Shown here: positions 57,051-64,000 of the stretch, in pieces
Layout: each line of letters begins with the position of its first letter
Numbering within the stretch: position 1 is the stretch's first letter
Source of the DNA: Capronia americana
Lineage: Eukaryota; Ascomycota; Eurotiomycetes; Chaetothyriales; Herpotrichiellaceae
Reading direction: 5' to 3'
DNA: 64,000 bases
NCBI GenBank assembly: GCA_016110215.1
Contig: JADWQD010000008.1
Location: forward strand, 1,956,938-2,020,937
Program-made: the position numbers and the translations under genes
The notes under the pieces: model-generated
What the model saw: only the letters and a program-made list of their open reading frames with translations
Told to the model about the DNA's origin: nothing
Database searches by the model: none

Positions 57051-57881
57051 TTATCCTTGCAAAGCAAGCATTGATTTGGCGCCACCATTCGCCGCAACAT
57101 TGGCACCATTGATCCAGCGAGCTTCCTCACTTGCGAGGAACCCGAACACCAAGGCAATATCCTCGGGCAAACCCATCCTCTTCTCCGCCGTAACATCAGC
57201 CACATTGTCGTCAATGATTTGCTGACCTCCCGCTTCAACTACTTTCTTCGTGGCCTCGGTCAGCGTGGCACCCACGCTCACGCTGTTGAAGGTGGCGCCA
57301 GTCTTGGCACCATAAATCACAGCGAGGGATCTTGTGATGCTATCCACTGCCGCTTTAGAAGCGCCGTACACTATCACCGGATCGTTGTTGCCGATTTTGG
57401 AGGCAACGCTAGAGGTGTTGATGACACGACCTCCCTTGGCGGGTAAGTGTGGCAGCGCGGCTTGAATGATGCTGATCATGCCGAAGACATTTCCGTTCAT
57501 TTGTTTCGCAAATCCGTCCAGAGAGATGCTCTCAAAGGGTTGCATTGTGGCGAAGTCTGCCACAAAAGCGTTATTGACGATGATATCGAGGGTCTTGGTT
57601 TCTAGACCAGCGAGGACTTTTGGGATCAGATTCGGCCCGATCTCTGGGTCAAGCAGGCTGGCATGCACAGCGACGGTCTTGGCCACTCCAAGCGCCCGGC
57701 ACTCTGCAAGAACGGCATCGGCTGCTTCTTTGCTGTTCGCATAGGTCACGGCCAGGCCGGTGATGCCTTTCTTCGCGAACTGCAAGGCAATGGCAGCTCC
57801 AATTCCTCGGCTTCCACCCGTGACCAAGGCCGATTTCCCGGCAAGTGAGGATGGAGAAGAGCTTGAGTTTGAAGGTGCCAT
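57051..57881 (-). CDS. Short-chain dehydrogenase/reductase (SDR)
   Basis: An intronless 276-residue classical SDR. After a Ser-rich start (MAPSNSSSSPSSLAGK), the cofactor loop TGGSRGIGAAIALQFAKKG, the NNA segment in DIIVNNAFVADF and the catalytic Ser-Tyr-Lys set (INTSSVASK, VYGASKAAV) are all present. The C-terminal block RMGLPEDIALVFGFLASEEA is typical. The residues after the second strand (TYANSKEAA) favour NADP(H). Substrate unknown. It is divergent from a bZIP regulator 456 bp away, which may control it. Confidence 0.9.
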   Translation of the reverse strand: MAPSNSSSSPSSLAGKSALVTGGSRGIGAAIALQFAKKGITGLAVTYANSKEAADAVLAECRALGVAKTVAVHASLLDPEIGPNLIPKVLAGLETKTLDIIVNNAFVADFATMQPFESISLDGFAKQMNGNVFGMISIIQAALPHLPAKGGRVINTSSVASKIGNNDPVIVYGASKAAVDSITRSLAVIYGAKTGATFNSVSVGATLTEATKKVVEAGGQQIIDDNVADVTAEKRMGLPEDIALVFGFLASEEARWINGANVAANGGAKSMLALQG

Positions 57882-58337
57882 GTTTCGCTCGGTGTGAGTC
57901 GCTGATTCGGGAATGTTTGAAGGATGGATGTCTTGAGATGGGTGTTGAGCAGTTAACCTACATCTGGGAAGGATGTCCCTCCAACTTTATACCATACCGT
58001 CAGGCTGCCACGGCTGGACCGTTCGGCCGTCGGACGCCATCGACCTTGGTGCATTCCGATCTAGGAGTGCAAGCTCAGCAACCTCACTGCCTTTCAATAT
58101 ACTTCTGAACCGTCGTTTCGAGAACCAAGACGTTTAGCGTTAAGTTGCTGTGGGTCTGAACCCGGCTGCTGACACCCCTGTCATCGCCTTCTCAAGGTCC
58201 GATTGGCCGCTCCAAGCGGGTCTAATCCTCGGACGAAAACAAAGTATATTGTGGCGAACGTTGTCTCCATGCTTCCTGTTCCTTTCCTTCTCAGTATCGC
58301 GGGTCGATGGTGTATTTCCCAGCTAGCACCAAGTGCA
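57882..58337. promoter_or_regulatory. Divergent promoter, SDR and bZIP genes
   Basis: 456 bp separate the two start codons with no gene between, compatible with shared control. No operator motif identified. Confidence 0.45.
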
Positions 58338-60062
58338 ATGAACTTTCCGACGCTTTCCGTCGAGTTCGACCGTGTCGAGGAAGATTGGACGGCATTATCA
58401 GACTCGAAGCAACGCAGGACGCTCCAGAATCGCATTAATCAGCGAAAACACAGTGCGTACCCTCCCTCGTCGGCGCCCCGTTGCACACAGACTCTAATGC
58501 TGATCGAGGGACACGCAAGCATCACGCACAACTCGCAGCATTGTTGCCCGACGGTCGGACCCCCGCTAACCCTCGGGATTCCGTCGAGTCTGGCGGAATT
58601 CGGCTCGTTTGGGGCATCAATCCTCCCTGGTCGCCGTTTGCAGATACAGGTCTCAGTGCCTTGGAGTGGAGCATCTTGTTGTACGGTATGATGAAAGCAA
58701 CTCAGAACAGTCGAATCAGGCCAGCTGACACGATTTGGTCAATGTCCAGCTAGGGATGCGCTCTGGCAGAAGCCCCGCAACATCGCGGTCAGGCGCCATA
58801 CTGACAAATATGCAGCCGCCCAGGAACCGGTCGGGCTTGCGTGCTGGCACATCCCAGAGACTGCCATTATGCGCAACTCTATCCTCCTGGCCACCTCGAT
58901 CGACCTCGAATCTATTTCCGGTCAGGACTATACTGCTCTCAAACTTCGCCATGCCAACGCAACGATAAAGCAAGTCCGGCTCAGCATCGAGGCATACGTA
59001 CGGAACAATGCGGTTTGCAATACCAATAGCACTAGATCGAAGAGCTTCGTTGGCAGGGAAGCGCTCTTATTCGCAATCATGGCACTCGCGAAACAGAGTC
59101 GCAGCACCAGCATCACTCCGGTCCCAGACACGTTTGGTCTTTTCAAACCACCCTTTCTTTTGGGGCTCCAATTTCTGAACCTCTGGGGCCAGGACGCTGG
59201 TCATAAGATGCATCACAAGGCTTTGCATTCGCTGGTCAGGTCGAGACATGACCTAGCACGTATGGAGTTTTCGACTCCTGGTTTTGGTGAGGTTGTGGCC
59301 CAGTTCGACCTTTTAGAGAGTGCAAAGACGCTGGCGGCGCCTTATATTGAGGCCTGCCCCGCCAACTTTGATCTGGCCAGAAAGGACGTCTTCTCGTTCG
59401 GCAATGACCCGGAACCGCACGGAAAATTCCCAAAATTTCTTCGTCGAGGGTCTAACTTGGGGATCCTGCTTGGTATCCTCTCCGACATTCGCTTCTATTG
59501 TGCTTGGTGCCATGCTTTACAGGACCGACTTGAGGTGGACCCGACCGCGATTGAAAGGCATCCTCGGCTATCAATTGAAGCCCTTGTGGTACTTCGAGAC
59601 TCCATTGAACATCGCCTTCTCTCATACAAGTTTATTGACAAGTCCGTCGAAGAGCGACTGTGCTGGACGGTTGCTTTGTTATTCGCTCACTGCGTCGTAT
59701 ATCCTCTACCGAACCGAAAACCGTCGGACACACTCCTTGACAGGCTTCGGGCATTGATACGGACGTTAGACCTGGCCAGCCGGGGTCCGGAGGATCTTGT
59801 GTTCATGACTTGGATATCAACAGTTGCGGCGATGGCATGCCATGTTTCAGACGAGACGAGGCAACGATTCTTTCTCGAAACGCTACGAACGTGTGTGGAT
59901 GGATTGGGCATTACTTCGTGGGCGCAGATGAAATTCTTCCTCACGGGCTTCTTCTGGCTCGATCGAGCGTGTGATCCTGGCGGACTTGAGATCTGGCGTA
60001 GAGTGATGGCCTTGGGATCAGTCAGTCAAGACCACAGTACTATCACAGTAACTCTGACGTGA
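58338..60062 (+). CDS. bZIP-type transcription factor with DUF3425-like C-terminal domain
   Basis: Three exons: 58338-58452, 58509-58685 and 58750-60062. Introns are 56 bp (GTGCGT) and 64 bp (GTATGA), both phase 1. The spliced frame is 534 residues. The fungal signature EEDWTALSDSKQRRTLQNRI and NQRKHRTRKHHAQLAALLPD form a basic region split by intron 1. Its leucine zipper is short or absent. The long C-terminal domain (about 100-534) is helical with LLYG, WGQDAGHKM and FFWLDRACDPGG, like the DUF3425 or fungal-TF regions of these regulators. It is probably a nuclear pathway regulator. Confidence 0.8.
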
Positions 60063-60523
60063 ACGGCTGGCCGGCTTATAGCGTGTTTTGACAAGGTGCA
60101 ATGCAGTGACCTCGCTGGCAGGTGACGGACACTAGTGAGTGGGCTGAAAGAGCAGCATAGTCTCGAAGTGATGGATCAGATCACCTTCAAGCTCGTCTCA
60201 AGTCTCGGTTCTCCTCCTGCAGTGCGAACATTCAAGAAACCAATCATCAGCAGGGGGAAGGAGTTATTTACATCTCACGCTATTTGTTTGTCTTATGTAG
60301 GCAACTCCAATGCCTTGAATATGCGAATTTCTGTGGTCTGACTACCTACCTAATGTATTGAGAAGCCCCAACCCTAAACTACCTGAGGTGTCTGGCCGGC
60401 CACCCTAAAGGCCGAAAGGCCCGTCTCATGCTCTCATGCTCATGCTCTTGATGTCCATGTCCATGTCCATGTCCACGTACATGCACACGCGCACGCGCAC
60501 GCAACCAGCATCCATCTCACACC
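60063..60523. other. Convergent spacer with microsatellite
   Basis: 461 bp between converging genes, containing the simple-sequence tract described separately. No gene seen. Confidence 0.5.
60426..60503. repeat. Compound microsatellite
   Basis: Runs of CTCATG, then GTCCAT (about four copies), then CACGCG. It sits directly 3' of the permease gene and has no coding role. Confidence 0.75.
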
Positions 60524-62552
60524 TCACAGGGTATATTTGAAGTCCGGATGACTATCGCCCAAGACCTCGAACTGCTCGTGCTCGTCAAGGCCAGCGACGT
60601 CGCGGAGCAACTCGTCTCGATTTTCGATTTTCCGCTTGTTCAAGTGGCGAAGCACGAGGATCTCGGCGACGACCAGGACCGCGGCGATGCAGACCATGGC
60701 CAGGTTGAACTTGGCGGCGAAGTTGTATTGGGGCGCACTAGAGTGCGGGTATATCCACGACGAGATGATGCCGCCGATGTTGGTGGCGATCTGGGTGATT
60801 GTGGAGCGTAGAGTCAGCGGTTTGTGAGTTTCGAGAGATTTGAACACTCTTATTTTTCCCCCCCCCCTCTCCTGGGCTGTGCGGCAGTTAGGGAGCAAAA
60901 AAGCATGGAAAGCAGTGCTAAAGGCGCAAGACAGGTGGATGTGATGACAATTTAGCCGTACTTACAAATGACATGGCGATCGCTGTCGCTCTGCGCATAT
61001 GGCATGCAACGTTGTTGGGAATCCAGGCACTCAAACAGGGGGCAAGCGCATACACGCCGGTCACGATGAGGATGAGAGCCGCGTAGCGCTGACCGACGTT
61101 GTCGATGGGGGCCACGTAAAACAGGACCCATCCGAGGACAGCCAGCAGGATCATCACAAAGCCGGTGATTCCACGTCGTTGGTACCGATCAGAGACCCAT
61201 GCCGTGCCGATTGCGGCGATGAAGCCCACGGCATAAGGCGGCACAGTGAGGAGCTGGATCTGCGCGAGCGAGAGTTTGGTGTCGAACGAAGCGGCCAGCG
61301 ATGCGACGATGCTGGGCGTGAAATAGGCGAGGCCGAAGAAAGTGACCCCTCCGGCAAATTGACTGATTGTGACGATCCAGATGTGCGGCGACGTGAATGC
61401 AGACAAGGCCTTTCTCAGGTCGAACTTGGTCGACTCCGGTACGAGGCTCGTGGTGTCCAGGAGCAGCCGCTCTTCACAGCATTGGATGTGCTGAGGTTTG
61501 AAGCCCAAAACCTGTTGCGGAGTGTCGGGGAGAAGAAAGAATGAAAGCGCACCCCATGCGACGGTGAAGAGTCCTGAACCACAAGATTAGCTTGAGTCGA
61601 ATGGGAAAGAAATAGGCAGCAGGGAGAAGAAACATGCCTTCGAGGCAGAATATCCTATTGTCCACACAGTCAGATATTAATGCGGGTGAAGCGGCTATTA
61701 CGAGCAACGACTTACCATCGCCATCCCTCCATGCCTCCCACACCGTCCATGCTCGCGATCGCGGCAGCCAGGAGACCGGAGAATGCACCTGCCAAGGCAG
61801 CAGCACAGAAGAACAGACACACGCGAAGCTGCAACTCGTGTCGCCTGTAAAAGCCTGCGAGGATGATTAGATACCTTTTCCGACTGTTCTCGGAACGGAC
61901 CCGCTCACCTGAGAGGTAGAGGATGATGCCCGGGAGGAGGCCGCCTTCAAAGAGCCCTAGGAAGAAGCGGCAGGTGACCAAGCCACCGAAGTTGTGGACC
62001 TGGCTTTGTAGTGTTGTAACCACGCCCCAGCAAAAGCACATTCCAGGCAGCATGAGCCGTGGACCGAATTTTTTGAGAACCAGGTTCTGTATGTCCGTTA
62101 GGACTCATATCGGTATAAGAGAGCCGCCAGATGAAGGACAAGAGGGGATCAATGGGCAGGGTCTGGTGTGCGGGAATAACGCGTTGTGAGGATCAGGCGA
62201 CTTACTGAAGGCAGCTCGGCGACAATATACGGGATGTATGTGACGGTTAGGACTGGAAGCAAGTTAGCAGAGAAATGTGACGACGGGTTCGTTGAGACTC
62301 ACCGATTTGATATTGCCGTTCAGTCAACCCGAGTTGCTCTTGCAGACCAGCTACCCGCGCATTTCCCAGGTTTGCGCGATCCAGAAAGGACAACAGATAG
62401 ATCATGCATGTCACTGGCACGAGAAGCAGATCCAGCTTCAGCACCGTCTGCCGCTCGGTCTTCTGGTCGTACGAGGGCCGCACCTCTGCGTGCTCGTCCT
62501 TTGGGAACTCGAGTTCGCCATGAACAACGGTGGGCTTCTCTTCGACAGACAT
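60524..62552 (-). CDS. MFS transporter, anion:cation symporter (Dal5/allantoate permease type)
   Basis: Seven exons: 62552-62303, 62252-62206, 62086-61909, 61854-61716, 61654-61638 (17 nt), 61573-60966 and 60790-60524. The spliced frame is 501 residues, the usual Dal5 length. Landmarks are LVPVTCMIYLLSFLDRANLG, CRFFLGLFEGGLLPG, the WRWIFCLEG block carried across the 17-nt exon, and IATNIGGIISSWIYP. Intron 5 uses a GC donor (GCATGT) and ends in CAG; all others are GT-AG. Family members import nicotinate, allantoate, pantothenate, biotin precursors or dipeptides across the plasma membrane. Start chosen at MSVEEKP because the upstream frame has no ATG. Confidence 0.88.
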
Positions 62553-63428
62553 ATTTGTCCTGTCCTTCTCGGTCTGCTGGTGAACCAAGCTGGAGAAGGG
62601 GCTGAATCAATCTTTGAAAGCACCAAGAACAGAGCACGATCGTACATGCACTGACAGGCTTCCAATAGCATTCCAAGCGCCAGACCAGTACATCCTTATA
62701 CCTTTGCAAACAGCTTCATGCCAAGGCATACAGAAATCTTACGGCCGAGGTTGACGGAATCCCCATGCTGTTTCCTCGCCTCCTCGTATCTCAGCCCCGG
62801 ATTACCCCGGACTTGAACCAAAATCCTGGCTTCCCCTGATCCAAAGATCACTCCCTGGCGAACCACATATCAAAAGAACGGGGTCATGCCACGCCAAGGT
62901 CTCCCATAGTGTGACCGGGAGGGGTTTTCTCGGAACGCAAGGCACTTGGCAGCGACTCTAGCAGCACGATCCTGTTTTCAACGGAGCCTCACTGCCAAAA
63001 TTCGAATCCGAAAGGAGAAAACGAGGGCTTCCAGTCCCAGGAGGAAGGCCGAATCAATATTAGAGTAATCATTTTCGCTTGGTGACCGAGGCACCGAGTA
63101 CGAGTTGCGGCACAAGGTTTCTATAGCGAAAAGCTTGTGTGGTTTGCTTCCCCGCGAATGGCTGGCAAATCCTTTAACTTGAACCGGCGCAACAGCCCAG
63201 ACCAGAGCAGCGGAAAAGAAGCGAGCCGGAAAATGATAGAGATGGCCTAGGCCACGTATGGACCGACTTATTGAGAAACCTTACCAGTCGTTAAGAAGTG
63301 AAGCGGTTTCGTGAGAGGGAAGGAGGATAGAGGAAGGAGTCGGAAGGTTCAAAAGGACAATCTTAGCGGGTCAAGAGGAGTTCTATTGACGCCGAGCTCA
63401 CCTCGCGCCTCACCCAGCTAGCGCCGCT
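62553..63428. other. Intergenic, no gene seen
   Basis: About 880 bp upstream of the permease gene, of ordinary composition up to the AT-rich boundary. No gene, tRNA or repeat supported. Confidence 0.45.
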
Positions 63429-64000
63429 TTTAAATATACTCACCCTCGCTCACCTACCCTTATCTTTTACTTACCTTTTACTTATTTATACTTATTTATA
63501 ACTCTTACTTTATCTTCTTAATAACTATTTTAGTCATTATACTAAATATAGATTTTTACTTTATAGTTATTTAAAGTCTTTAATCTTAAATATTAATATA
63601 TAAGTTTATAAATATTTTTTAATTAATATATTAATTTAAAAATAATTTAAAAATAATTTCTCTTAATTTTATAAAAAAAATCTTTTTTTTTTAGTATTTT
63701 TAATTTAAAAAAACTTTATAAATATTTTTTTTTTATACTTTCTTTAACTTAATTTTTTTTAAAATTTAATTAATAATTTTAAATTTTTTAAATTTTTTTT
63801 TTTAATTTACTCTTTTTTACTAAAATAATTTATTTATAAAAACTATTTATAATATAATAAAAATAATAAAGTTTTTATATTTTTTATTAAGTATAGTTTT
63901 AATATTAATTATTATATCTTTAATATATATTATTAATAAACTTATTTATATTTAATATATAAATATAATAATAAATAATATAGTAATAAGTTTTTTATTT
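63429..64000. repeat. Extreme AT-rich block (probable RIP-degraded repeat)
   Basis: GC drops sharply after 63.43 kb. From about 63.54 kb the sequence is almost only A and T to the window end, with no open frame. This abrupt boundary is typical of AT isochores produced by repeat-induced point mutation in filamentous ascomycetes. The original element is not identifiable. Confidence 0.8.

Overview
The window is nuclear DNA from a filamentous ascomycete (Pezizomycotina). The evidence is short GT-AG introns of about 45-180 bp with CTRAY-like branch sites, CT-rich leaders, roughly 50% GC genic DNA, and typical mould families: a DUR3-like symporter, a Dal5-type permease, a TRI12-type MFS pump, a bZIP regulator, a heme-thiolate peroxidase and a fungal fatty-acid alpha-dioxygenase. 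A class such as Eurotiomycetes is plausible but not provable here. The right end (about 63.43-64.0 kb) collapses into almost pure A/T, the usual look of a RIP-degraded isochore.

Layout. 0-6 kb: the 3' tail of an unknown gene, an OSM1-like fumarate reductase and a CocE-type hydrolase. 6-26 kb: an accessory region holding a DUR3-like transporter, an NmrA-like protein and seven small unrecognised genes. Three are on the minus strand (6.3, 8.2 and 14.6 kb) and four on the plus strand (16.8, 19.2, 20.3 and 25.1 kb). Five of the seven carry a similar ~35-residue helix-turn-helix-like motif, and the four plus-strand genes share a tiny first exon and only phase-1 introns. 26.8-33 kb: a transsulfuration PLP enzyme, a disordered protein, a hotdog thioesterase and a coiled-coil protein whose 5' part is doubtful.

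33-41 kb: an MFS efflux pump, a class III aminotransferase, a fatty-acid alpha-dioxygenase and a heme-thiolate peroxidase/peroxygenase, the last two divergent from one promoter. Alpha-dioxygenase makes chain-shortened fatty aldehydes and class III transaminases can aminate aldehydes, so this could be a fatty-aldehyde/fatty-amine pathway. That is a hypothesis from gene content. 42-51 kb: a small membrane protein, U2AF small subunit, a secreted GH31 glycosidase and COX4. 52.8 kb: a broken J-domain fragment. 54-62.6 kb: an ABM-like protein, an SDR, a bZIP regulator divergent from it, and a Dal5-type permease with seven exons and one GC-AG intron.

Exon boundaries were derived by hand from splice signals and reading-frame continuity, so total coding lengths are consistent but untested by RNA.
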